From the NCBI RefSeq assembly GCF_002128425.1, contig NZ_NESS01000012.1, positions 52,062 to 116,061 on the forward strand: a stretch of 64,000 nt of DNA. Reading direction: 5' to 3'. This DNA comes from Gottfriedia acidiceleris. Its GTDB lineage: Bacteria; Bacillota; Bacilli; Bacillales; Bacillaceae_G. Of the stretch, positions 44,244-51,530 are shown piece after piece. Both the position numbers and the translations under genes were made by a program. Under the pieces are notes generated by a model that was given only the letters and a program-made list of their open reading frames with translations, ran no database searches and was not told where the DNA came from. The stretch's first letter is position 1. Every line of letters starts with the position of its first letter.

Positions 44244-44942
44244 TTATTTTTTGAAAAATGAAAGTATGTTGTTTTTAAATAGAATAAATAGTGAAATGAC
44301 GACAAAACCATAATAGACGATTTTTTCTAATAATGGTGTGGCATCTACAAATGAGAAAATTCCTTCAGTAAATACTTTTCCGCCAAAGAAAATTAATAGA
44401 ATACCTAGTAAAGTAAAAATGACTTTAATATTTAAATTGATAGTAGTTTTGATAAATAAATATGCGATTAAGACAGCTGCAATTAAACCTAGTAAAATAG
44501 AAATCATACCAACAAAGGCGATAGATTGTGCATTTGACAAAACAAATAGTACAAGCTCTAAGCCCTCACGGATCACAAACACGCTTGCCATTAAAAATAA
44601 TGAAAAATTATTATCCTTAATTTTAACTTCTGATTTTAACTTATCTGAAATATTAATGCTACTTTGACCACTTAACCAGTAAATAAAATAGAAGATTAGC
44701 AATGCTGCAATTAATTGAATTACACCTTCAATAGTATGCTCAACATTTCCATCTAGTTCACCAAAAGTTGTAAATAAGAAAAATCCGGCAAAAATACTAA
44801 CTAATACTCCAAGAATTGTACCGTAAATAACTGACTTAATTAAATGCTCTTTTTTACTCTGAATTAAAGTGATGAGTAAGAACCCGATCACTAAGGAAAC
44901 CTCAAGGCCTTCTCGCAAAGCTATTAAAAAATTAGCATTCAA
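44244..44942 (-). CDS. FTR1-family high-affinity iron permease
   Basis: A 232-aa membrane protein with about seven segments. The two REGLE motifs that bind iron in FTR1/EfeU proteins are present: LREGLEVSLV near residue 9 and IREGLELVLF near residue 125. The protein is somewhat shorter than typical EfeU, with a short C-terminal end. No EfeO or EfeB gene is adjacent, so it is an orphan permease here. It uses TTG 44942 with GGGAGG upstream. I see no clear Fur box in the 150 bases before it. Confidence 0.88.
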   Translation of the reverse strand: MNANFLIALREGLEVSLVIGFLLITLIQSKKEHLIKSVIYGTILGVLVSIFAGFFLFTTFGELDGNVEHTIEGVIQLIAALLIFYFIYWLSGQSSINISDKLKSEVKIKDNNFSLFLMASVFVIREGLELVLFVLSNAQSIAFVGMISILLGLIAAVLIAYLFIKTTINLNIKVIFTLLGILLIFFGGKVFTEGIFSFVDATPLLEKIVYYGFVVISLFILFKNNILSFFKK

Positions 44943-45096
44943 CTCATTATCATCCTCCCGAATATATTTAAATCTACTAACTAGATTATTCTTTAATAGT
45001 AGAACCGGACACTATTTTATTAATAAATAGGCATAATAATTTATGTGGTAAAATTAATATAAAATGGTCTAAAATGTAAATTTAAAAGGGGGAAAA

Positions 45097-45432
45097 ATGG
45101 AATCTTTTACAAGTAGAGCGATTGAAATCATAAAAAATATACCATCAGGAAAAGTAATGACATATGGTCAAGTTGCAAAATTGGCTGGAAGCCCAAGAGG
45201 AGCTAGACAGGTTGTAAGAATCTTACACTCGATGAGCCAAAAATACCAATTGCCATGGCATAGAGTTCTAAATGCTAAAGGTGAAATCGGAATCCAGGAT
45301 GAAGAAGGATTTTTAAAGCAAAAGCATTTCCTCCAAAACGAAGGGGTCAAATTTGCAAGTGAGAGAACCATTAACCTGATGGAATATCAAGTAAGATTAG
45401 TTCTTGAGAAAGAAGATGTGGATTTAATTTAG
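45097..45432 (+). CDS. Alkyltransferase-like protein (ATL, MGMT-related)
   Basis: A 111-aa protein with the DNA-binding domain of O6-alkylguanine-DNA alkyltransferases (IPSGKVMTYGQVAKLAGSPRGARQVV). The active-site PCHR is PWHR here (Trp54 in place of the methyl-accepting Cys), as in ATL proteins. ATLs bind O6-alkylguanine tightly, flip it and pass the lesion to nucleotide excision repair; they cannot remove the alkyl group. GGGGG precedes ATG 45097. Monocistronic, followed by a strong terminator. Confidence 0.95.
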   Translation: MESFTSRAIEIIKNIPSGKVMTYGQVAKLAGSPRGARQVVRILHSMSQKYQLPWHRVLNAKGEIGIQDEEGFLKQKHFLQNEGVKFASERTINLMEYQVRLVLEKEDVDLI

Positions 45433-45442
45433 AATGAGATTG

Positions 45443-45484
45443 ATACTCAAAATTCATTATTTAATGGATTTTGGGTATTTTTTT
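45443..45484 (+). terminator. Long-stem terminator
   Basis: ATACTCAAAATTCATTA faces TAATGGATTTTGGGTAT with small mismatches and a 2-nt loop, followed by a T run. Confidence 0.88.
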
Positions 45485-45574
45485 GCCAAAAATGACTATA
45501 ATTAAAACATTGTTACGCAAAATATTGTTGTGAAATTATCTAAATGTTGTGTGAAAAGTGTTACGTTTGAATGC

Positions 45575-45603
45575 TTTACAATAAAACATTGTTTTGTTAT
45601 ACT
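45575..45603 (+). promoter_or_regulatory. SigA-type promoter of the yhbD-like gene
   Basis: TTTACA and TATACT are separated by exactly 17 bases, 20 bases before the ATG 45624 start. The spacer contains the near-palindrome AAAACATTGTTTT. Confidence 0.7.
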
Positions 45604-45623
45604 CGTATCAGGAGGAATGTCAT

Positions 45624-46241
45624 ATGAGTGAAGAATTAATATCCAAAAAAGATTTACTACAACTTACAGGCATATCGTACGGACAGCTATATAGATGGAA
45701 AAGAAAAAACATCATTCCTGAAGAGTGGTTTATGAAAAAATCAAGCTTTACTGGACAGGAAACGTTTTTTCCTAAGCAGAAAATTTTGAATCGGATTGAA
45801 AAAATAAAAGAGTTGAAGGATGATCAATCATTAGATGATATTGCTAGAGTGTTTTCAATCAATGAAGAAACCGTTTCTGATCGCGGGCATGTTACTTTAT
45901 CTTTGGAGCAAATCCCTATACAAGTCATACAAATATATCAATCACTTTTTCCGAACACTAAATTAGAGCATTTAGGTACGGTTCAACTATGTTCATTACT
46001 TTTTGTAAACGAGTGGCTTTCAAAAGGGAGTGTAACAATAGATGAAATAAAACAATTTTTAAATTTGGTTGAAACGCATAAAAACCAAATTAATTTGGAT
46101 GAAGCGACTGTCATTTATATTCGAAAATTTGGTATGGGTACGTGGATTATTGGAAATCAACATGAAACGTTTGTTGATCAAAAGGATTCAATCTTAATCA
46201 ATGTTACTCTCTCGAATTATTTAAATAAATCGATTAAATAA
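45624..46241 (+). CDS. YhbD-like DUF4004 protein with MerR-type HTH
   Basis: A 205-aa protein with an N-terminal MerR-like helix-turn-helix (ISKKDLLQLTGISYGQLYRW), followed by a family helix-rich region and a beta-type ending. It resembles B. subtilis YhbD. The frame is open to 45594, but AGGAGG at 45611-45616 and ATG 45624 define the start. A bactofilin gene follows 21 bases later, as in the B. subtilis yhbD-yhbE-yhbF cluster, which is needed for motility; here only one bactofilin gene follows. It may regulate or assist the bactofilin. Confidence 0.82.
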   Translation: MSEELISKKDLLQLTGISYGQLYRWKRKNIIPEEWFMKKSSFTGQETFFPKQKILNRIEKIKELKDDQSLDDIARVFSINEETVSDRGHVTLSLEQIPIQVIQIYQSLFPNTKLEHLGTVQLCSLLFVNEWLSKGSVTIDEIKQFLNLVETHKNQINLDEATVIYIRKFGMGTWIIGNQHETFVDQKDSILINVTLSNYLNKSIK

Positions 46242-46262
46242 ATTAATGGAGGAGCGATTATA

Positions 46263-47075
46263 GTGAGCGTGCAATCAAAGCATGATGCGATTATTAACGG
46301 TTCAGGAACAATTGGTACTGGAAAATATGATGACGTTAGAATTAGTGGAAGCGGACGTATACTTGGTGATATTTTTTGTCATGAAGTGAAAGTAAGTGGT
46401 TCTGCAAAATTCAATGGAAAAGTAGAAACTGAATATTTTAATTGCAGTGGGAGCGCTAAATGTCTAAGTGATGTTGATGCTAAAAAAATGAGTGTCAGTG
46501 GCTCGGCTTCGATTGATGGAAAAGTTTCTGGTGGAGATGTAAATGTTAGTGGTAGCTTTAAAACAAAGGGCGACTTAAATGTTCAAAGTATTAATGTCTC
46601 AGGTTCAATGAAAACGACAGGTATCGTAAAGGCTGAAGTAATTACTGTAAAAGGATCGCTTTCTACAGAAAAAGGATCTGAATGTGAAGTATTTACAGCT
46701 AAAGGACATTTATCAATGAACGGATTGTTAAATGCAGAAAACGTAAAAATTACCCACGGTGGGTTTGGCCATTTTCCTCATAATGGATTTAGCTATATAC
46801 CTGAAATTGGTGGAGAAACGATTGAAATTAGTCGATTCGATGACAAGAATATATTTTCACGTGTTTTTACTAAACTTTTTAACAATCGATTGAACTTCAA
46901 ATCAGATGTAATTGAAGGAAGTGCTGTAAAGATTGATTATACGACAGCGAGTGTAGTACGAGGCGATGCTGTAACAATTGGACCAAAATGTGTAATCGAC
47001 CTTGTGGAATATACAGAAGATGTTCAGATCCATCCTTCAGCAAAGGTAAAGGATGTAAAGAAATTAGAACAATAA
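46263..47075 (+). CDS. Bactofilin-like polymer-forming protein (YhbE/YhbF type)
   Basis: A 270-aa protein dominated by right-handed beta-helix repeats of the bactofilin type: recurring VSGSAKFNGKV / VSGSASIDGKV / VSGSFKTKGDL / VSGSMKTTGIV units of about 18-20 residues between residues 10 and 150. A second part holds VRGDAVTIGPKCVIDLVEY, another turn-rich segment. It resembles B. subtilis YhbE/YhbF (BacE/BacF), cytoskeletal proteins linked to flagellar function. GTG 46263 follows GGAGGAG. Possibly one merged equivalent of the two B. subtilis proteins. Confidence 0.88.
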   Translation: MSVQSKHDAIINGSGTIGTGKYDDVRISGSGRILGDIFCHEVKVSGSAKFNGKVETEYFNCSGSAKCLSDVDAKKMSVSGSASIDGKVSGGDVNVSGSFKTKGDLNVQSINVSGSMKTTGIVKAEVITVKGSLSTEKGSECEVFTAKGHLSMNGLLNAENVKITHGGFGHFPHNGFSYIPEIGGETIEISRFDDKNIFSRVFTKLFNNRLNFKSDVIEGSAVKIDYTTASVVRGDAVTIGPKCVIDLVEYTEDVQIHPSAKVKDVKKLEQ

Positions 47076-47109
47076 GCGGCTTAAGGGATATCCTGAGTCG
47101 CTTTTTTTG
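47074..47109 (+). terminator. Terminator after the bactofilin gene
   Basis: AAGCGGCTTAAGG faces CCTGAGTCGCTT with small mismatches, followed by seven T residues. Confidence 0.85.
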
Positions 47110-47116
47110 CTTTTAG

Positions 47117-47130
47117 TGAAAACGGTTTTT
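47117..47130 (+). promoter_or_regulatory. cre-like site 1 upstream of the alpha-glucosidase gene
   Basis: TGAAAACGGTTTTT is a partial cre/LacI-family match. It is 230 bases upstream of the gene, so its role is doubtful. Confidence 0.35.
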
Positions 47131-47253
47131 AAAAAGAAAAATGAAAACTATAAGGCAGCTAATAAAGTTAAAATTGACTGTTTTAATAAAGTGGAAGCTT
47201 GCTCTCTATTTCTGTTATTGAACTATAGTTAGTTGAATGTTAAGATAATAATG

Positions 47254-47267
47254 TGCAAACGGTTGCA
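47254..47267 (+). promoter_or_regulatory. LacI-family operator (cre-like) upstream of the alpha-glucosidase gene
   Basis: TGCAAACGGTTGCA is a near-perfect palindrome with a central CG, the pattern of operators for LacI-family regulators such as MalR or CcpA. Confidence 0.6.
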
Positions 47268-47313
47268 ATGAAATTGTACTTATTTTTTATTAAATTTCTA
47301 ATATAGTCAATGA

Positions 47314-47327
47314 TGAAAACGCTTTTA
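47314..47327 (+). promoter_or_regulatory. cre-like site 2 next to the alpha-glucosidase start
   Basis: TGAAAACGCTTTTA matches the cre consensus TGWAARCGYTWNCW at 13 of 14 positions, 22 bases before the ATG. CcpA bound here would block transcription when glucose is present. Confidence 0.6.
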
Positions 47328-47348
47328 TGCATTTGGAGGAGAGAGAGT

Positions 47349-49022
47349 ATGACAAATCAAAGTTGGTGGAAGGAAGCGGTTGCTTACCAAATTTATCCAC
47401 GTAGCTTTATGGATTCAAATGGTGATGGAATTGGTGACTTAAGAGGTGTAATTTCTAAATTAGATTATTTGAAGGAACTTGGCATAGATGTTATTTGGAT
47501 ATGTCCATTTTACAAATCACCAAATGATGATAACGGTTACGATATCTCGGATTATCAAGACATTATGGATGAGTTTGGTACAATGGCTGATTTCGATGAG
47601 TTATTAGAGAATGTACACAAAAGAGGAATGAAGTTAATTTTAGATTTAGTAGTCAATCATACAAGTGATGAACATCCTTGGTTCTTAGAATCGAAAAAGT
47701 CTAAAGATAATCCTTATAGAGACTACTATATTTGGAGAGAAGGAAAAAAACCAGGCCATGAGCCAAATAATTGGGAAAGTATTTTTGGTGGATCTGCTTG
47801 GGAATATGATGAAGAAACAGGTGAATATTTCCTACATTTATTCTCAAAAAAGCAGCCTGATTTAAATTGGGAGAACAAAGAAGTAAGACAAAAAATCTAT
47901 GACATGATTAATTGGTGGTTAGATAAAGGAATTGACGGTTTCCGTGTAGACGCAATCAGTCATATAAGAAAACGACCAGGCTTTCCAGATATGCCAAATC
48001 CAAAGAAAGAGAAATATGTGGCAAGCTTTGATATGCACATGAATCAAGAAGGGATTCACAAATATCTGGATGAGTTAAAACGTGAAACATTTGATAAACA
48101 TGACATCATGACAGTCGGAGAAGCAAATGGTGTAACAACGAAAGATGCACACCTGTGGGTTGGAGAAAAAGAAGGTAAGTTCAATATGATTTTCCAATTT
48201 GAAAGTTTAGATCTTTGGAAGAAAACCGATGAATCTGATACTTCGATCGCCGATTTAAAAGAAATACTTACGAAATGGCAAACTGGTTTAGAAGGATATG
48301 GATGGAATGCTTTATTTATAGAGAATCATGATATACCTAGAGCAGTCAGTACATTAGGAAACGATGAAGCTTTTTGGAAAATTTCGGCAAAAGCTATTGG
48401 AGTAATGTATTTCTTTATGCAAGGAACGCCATTCATTTACCAAGGGCAAGAAATTGGAATGACAAACGTTCATTACACATCTATCAACGATTATAATGAT
48501 GTAAGTGCAAAAAATATGTTTAATACAATGATTGAAAATGGTTCGACTGAACAAGATGTACTAGATATTTTATGGAAAACAGGCCGTGATAATTCCCGCA
48601 CACCTATGCAATGGAATAGTACAAAGAATGCTGGATTTACAACAGGTAAACCTTGGCTTAAAACAAATGATAACTTTAATGTAATAAATGTTGAAATTCA
48701 AGAAAAAGATGAAGACTCTATTTTATCATTCTATAAAAAGATGATTACTTTACGTAAAGAAAATAAGGCACTTGTTTATGCACCGTATGAATACCTAGAT
48801 GTTAAAAATGAACCTGTTTATGCATACACTCGAAATGGTGAAAATGAAACATTCTTAGTGATTACTAATTTATCTTCAGAAAAACAAAAATTTATTTTAC
48901 CGAAAGAACTTACGAAAAAGAATGCGCAATTGAGTTTAACTAACATTGAATTAACAGATCACCAATTAGTTGAGGACATGGAGTTTATGCCTTTTGAAGC
49001 TAGGGTTTATCGTTTAATTTAA
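47349..49022 (+). CDS. Alpha-glucosidase / oligo-1,6-glucosidase (GH13)
   Basis: A cytoplasmic glycoside hydrolase family 13 enzyme of 557 aa (MalL/TreC-like) that hydrolyses isomaltose, maltose or related disaccharides. The GH13 regions are visible: LDLVVNHTSDEHPWF (region I), GFRVDAISHI with nucleophile Asp (II), VGEAN with general acid Glu (III) and ENHDIPR (IV). The start is ATG 47349 after GGAGGAGAGA; the frame is open to 47310. No trehalose PTS or maltose transporter gene is adjacent. Two LacI/CcpA-type sites upstream suggest induction by sugar and catabolite repression. Confidence 0.94.
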   Translation: MTNQSWWKEAVAYQIYPRSFMDSNGDGIGDLRGVISKLDYLKELGIDVIWICPFYKSPNDDNGYDISDYQDIMDEFGTMADFDELLENVHKRGMKLILDLVVNHTSDEHPWFLESKKSKDNPYRDYYIWREGKKPGHEPNNWESIFGGSAWEYDEETGEYFLHLFSKKQPDLNWENKEVRQKIYDMINWWLDKGIDGFRVDAISHIRKRPGFPDMPNPKKEKYVASFDMHMNQEGIHKYLDELKRETFDKHDIMTVGEANGVTTKDAHLWVGEKEGKFNMIFQFESLDLWKKTDESDTSIADLKEILTKWQTGLEGYGWNALFIENHDIPRAVSTLGNDEAFWKISAKAIGVMYFFMQGTPFIYQGQEIGMTNVHYTSINDYNDVSAKNMFNTMIENGSTEQDVLDILWKTGRDNSRTPMQWNSTKNAGFTTGKPWLKTNDNFNVINVEIQEKDEDSILSFYKKMITLRKENKALVYAPYEYLDVKNEPVYAYTRNGENETFLVITNLSSEKQKFILPKELTKKNAQLSLTNIELTDHQLVEDMEFMPFEARVYRLI

Positions 49023-49053
49023 TTTTAGGTTTTGAGTTATATGATACTTAGTT

Positions 49054-49088
49054 AACAGACTGTAAAATGACAGTCTGTTTTCTTTTTG
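49054..49088 (+). terminator. Terminator after the alpha-glucosidase gene
   Basis: AACAGACTGT and ACAGTCTGTT form a perfect 10-bp stem, followed by TTCTTTTTG. Confidence 0.9.
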
Positions 49089-49176
49089 TACAGGAAAATC
49101 GCTTTCCATGAGGCAAATTTGTGCAAGTGAAAATAACTTCATTTGAGGTTCAGATATTTCAATACTCTGCAAAATC

Positions 49177-49200
49177 GGCTGTCGAATGGCAGTCTTTTTT
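49177..49200 (+). terminator. Second terminator-like hairpin
   Basis: GGCTGTC and GGCAGTC pair (two wobbles) with a GAAT loop and six T residues. It lies 100 bases after the first terminator, with no gene between. Confidence 0.7.
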
Positions 49201-49333
49201 ATTACATCTTTCTGGCAAAAATCTACACAGTTTTATAGTATTACAAACACTTCGACAATTTGTAACACTCTTGTAATGGCTTTCAAAATCGTATTTTGTT
49301 AGACTTACTTTATCAATGAAGGGGGAGAAAGAG

Positions 49334-49792
49334 ATGAAAAAGCAAGTTCTTATAGCTTTCGTATGCTTACTGAGCATGGTGTTTTTTACGACTAAATCAC
49401 AAGCAGCATCTACATATAACCCATACTCAAAGAAAAATCAGGTAACAAAAATCGCTAAACAATATACTGGAGTACCATATCGTTTTGGTGGTACAACGAC
49501 TAAAGGTTTTGACTGTTCAGGTTACGTAGGGTATGTATACAAAAAAGTAGGTACTAAATTACCTCGAACTGCTTCGTCAATGTATACTGTCAGCTCAATT
49601 GTTAAAAAGCCTGTTCCTGGAGATTTAGTTTTCTTCAAAAATACATACAAAAAAGGTATTAGCCACGTAGGAATTTTCATGGGAAATAATAATTTTATTT
49701 CAGCGACTTCAAGTAAGGGAGTAGCTGTTGTAAGTCTTTCTAATTCATATTGGAAACCGAAATTCGCTGGCTCAGGTAGTGTAATTAAATAA
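49334..49792 (+). CDS. Secreted NlpC/P60-family endopeptidase
   Basis: A 152-aa secreted protein. A signal peptide covers about residues 1-25 (MKKQVLIAFVCLLSMVFF, then QAAS). The mature part is almost only the NlpC/P60 domain: catalytic Cys61 in GFDCSGYVGYVY, His111 in ISHVGIFMG, and the GDLVFF block. It should cut D-Glu to diamino-acid bonds in peptidoglycan. No LysM or SH3 binding domain is present, so it is a minimal enzyme. The frame is open to 49316, but ATG 49334 after GGGGGAG is the right start. Confidence 0.94.
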   Translation: MKKQVLIAFVCLLSMVFFTTKSQAASTYNPYSKKNQVTKIAKQYTGVPYRFGGTTTKGFDCSGYVGYVYKKVGTKLPRTASSMYTVSSIVKKPVPGDLVFFKNTYKKGISHVGIFMGNNNFISATSSKGVAVVSLSNSYWKPKFAGSGSVIK

Positions 49793-49806
49793 ACATAATA
49801 ATAAAT

Positions 49807-49846
49807 GCAATTTACTTTTCTTACGAAGGGTAGATTGCTTTTTTTT
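49807..49846 (+). terminator. Terminator after the NlpC/P60 gene
   Basis: GCAATTTAC and GTAGATTGC form a hairpin followed by eight T residues; repeat element D starts directly after it. Confidence 0.88.
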
Positions 49847-49850
49847 GCAT

Positions 49851-49950
49851 ATTAAGAAGTAAAAATTTGCAGCGACGTTAGGAATTAAGTATAAGTGCAA
49901 CTACGCCTTTGTCTTCGCCTTAAGCTCATCAATCGGTGAGTTTTCTTTAT
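49851..49950. repeat. Interspersed repeat element D
   Basis: Matches element C in AAAAATTTGCAGCGA, TTAGGAATTAAGTATAAGTG, CTACGC, TGTCTTC and the end hairpin CTCATCAATCGGTGAG with TTTTCTTTAT. The loop and second arm of the first stem are missing. The end hairpin differs from C by compensating changes. Confidence 0.8.
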
Positions 49951-50028
49951 CTTTTCATAAAGTTTTCTATTTTATTAAATAAGTAGTTTATGTTCCAATG
50001 ATATAATGTGCTTTAAAAGGAGCTGGTA

Positions 50029-50784
50029 ATTATAGCGATAATCTACTTTACTTTTTTTATATTAGGTCTAGTATTTGGTTCATTTTTTAATGTTGTTGGG
50101 TTAAGAGTTCCAATTGGGAAATCAATTATTTCACCGGGTTCCTCGTGTTCAACTTGTGGACATAAATTGAGTTCTATAGAATTAATACCGGTATTTTCTT
50201 TTTTACTTCAAAGAGGGAAATGTCGAAGTTGCGGAATTCTAATTTCTAAACTCTATATATTAATAGAAATACTAACAGGTGCGTTATTTGTTTTATCCAT
50301 CTATGAAACTGGTTTTCATAAAGACTTAATGATACCTCTTTCGATAATATCTTTATTGATTATTATTGTTGTCTCGGATGTGAAATTTATGATTATCCCT
50401 AATCGTATTCTACTAATCTTTTTATTTATTTATAGCTTTGAAAGAATCTTAATTCCATTGGATCCTTGGTGGAGTAGTATTGTTGGGGGATTAGGAGCAT
50501 TTGTAGTATTGCTACTTATTAGTATGGTTAGCAGAGGTGGTATGGGAGGAGGAGATATAAAGTTATTTAGTGTGCTCGGAATAATTTTAGGTTGGAAACT
50601 ATCTCTCTTTACTTTTATACTTGCATGTTTTTCAGGCAGTATTTACGGGTTATTCGTAATAGTGTCCGGAAAATTAAAGCAGCGAAGTCCGATTCCTTTT
50701 GGTCCATTCATTGCAATGGGTGGAATAGTTAGTTATTTTTATAGTGAAAATCTATTAGAATTCTACGACTTAATTCTTCGTTAA
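50029..50784 (+). CDS. comC: Prepilin peptidase ComC/PilD family, no standard start codon
   Basis: A membrane aspartic protease (A24) of about 251 aa that processes and methylates type IV pilin-like competence proteins. Features: the N-terminal GLVFGSFFNVVGLRVPIGKS block, two zinc-type Cys pairs (CSTCG and CRSCG), and the catalytic Asp residues in VVSDVKFMIIPNR and GGGDIKLF. The conserved N-terminus lies upstream of the first standard start (TTG 50167). The frame is open back to a stop at 50014 with no ATG, GTG or TTG. AAAGGAG at 50016-50022 points to ATT 50029 (or ATA 50032). Confidence 0.9.
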   Translation: MIAIIYFTFFILGLVFGSFFNVVGLRVPIGKSIISPGSSCSTCGHKLSSIELIPVFSFLLQRGKCRSCGILISKLYILIEILTGALFVLSIYETGFHKDLMIPLSIISLLIIIVVSDVKFMIIPNRILLIFLFIYSFERILIPLDPWWSSIVGGLGAFVVLLLISMVSRGGMGGGDIKLFSVLGIILGWKLSLFTFILACFSGSIYGLFVIVSGKLKQRSPIPFGPFIAMGGIVSYFYSENLLEFYDLILR

Positions 50785-50789
50785 GCTCA

Positions 50790-50830
50790 TAAAAAAAAGG
50801 CCATTTAATTGAAAATTCTTTCAACTAAAT
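50790..50830 (-). terminator. Terminator between comC and the thioredoxin-like gene
   Basis: ATTTAATTGAAA faces TTTCAACTAAAT (one mismatch). The minus strand then shows a run of eight T residues, so it serves the thioredoxin-like gene. Confidence 0.7.
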
Positions 50831-50847
50831 AACCCCCTTACTATTTC

Positions 50848-51408
50848 TTATGAAAATAATTTCTCTTCTACACTATTTATTACTGAATCCCTGTATTTTT
50901 TGTCTTCAACGAAGTTTGTTCGAATCGCTTTAAAAACAGCAGTTTGTTTTTCTTGGAAATTTGGATCATCTTTATCAGGAAGCTCTTTTTTCATTCCAAC
51001 TACAATCTCTTCAATCTCCGTAGAACGTGGACCCCAAACATTTACTTCATTACCTTGCTCATCCATGAAAATAAAAATTGGAATAGAACGAGATTTACCA
51101 TTTGTTAAATATTGATCCATTAATTCTAGGTTTTCATCTCGAATTAGGAAGCTAGTATCTATATTAGCTATTTCCATCATTTTTTGAATAACTGGTACAT
51201 TAAGTAATGCATCTCCACACCAATCCGCAGTTAAAGTAACAACTTTCCAATGACGATTCTTTAATTGTTCAAGTTTTGCTAGTGTACTTTCAGGAATCGT
51301 AACTTCATTATAGATTTTTAGAAGTTCTTCCTTATTTACATTCATTGCTTCTACATATTCTTGAAAAGTCATGCCCTTTTCGAACCAAGAATTTAATGAC
51401 ATTTCCAT
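50848..51408 (-). CDS. Thioredoxin-family protein
   Basis: A 186-aa cytoplasmic protein with a thioredoxin-like fold: VVTLTADWCGDALLNVPVIQ, followed by a cis-Pro-like block SRSIPIFIFMDEQG. The active-site second Cys is missing (WCGDA, not WCxxC), so it has a single Cys and may be a monothiol enzyme or binding protein. The N-terminal 60 residues are helical. This group is common in bacilli but its function is not known to me. ATG 51408 follows AAGGAGTG. Monocistronic. Confidence 0.88.
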   Translation of the reverse strand: MEMSLNSWFEKGMTFQEYVEAMNVNKEELLKIYNEVTIPESTLAKLEQLKNRHWKVVTLTADWCGDALLNVPVIQKMMEIANIDTSFLIRDENLELMDQYLTNGKSRSIPIFIFMDEQGNEVNVWGPRSTEIEEIVVGMKKELPDKDDPNFQEKQTAVFKAIRTNFVEDKKYRDSVINSVEEKLFS

Positions 51409-51530
51409 ACACTCCTTTAATGTTAATAAATAGTATTATACCCCATTCGTCTTAAGAAGGATTGTAATAAGACTTGCAGAATTAATATACAGTATATATT
51501 TTAAATGCAGTTTAAGCAGGAGGGAGAAAA

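Noticed and set aside
44338..44667. 109-aa plus-strand frame inside the FTR1 gene
   Set aside because: Low-complexity Lys/Ile/Asn translation opposite to a membrane protein; no ribosome site.
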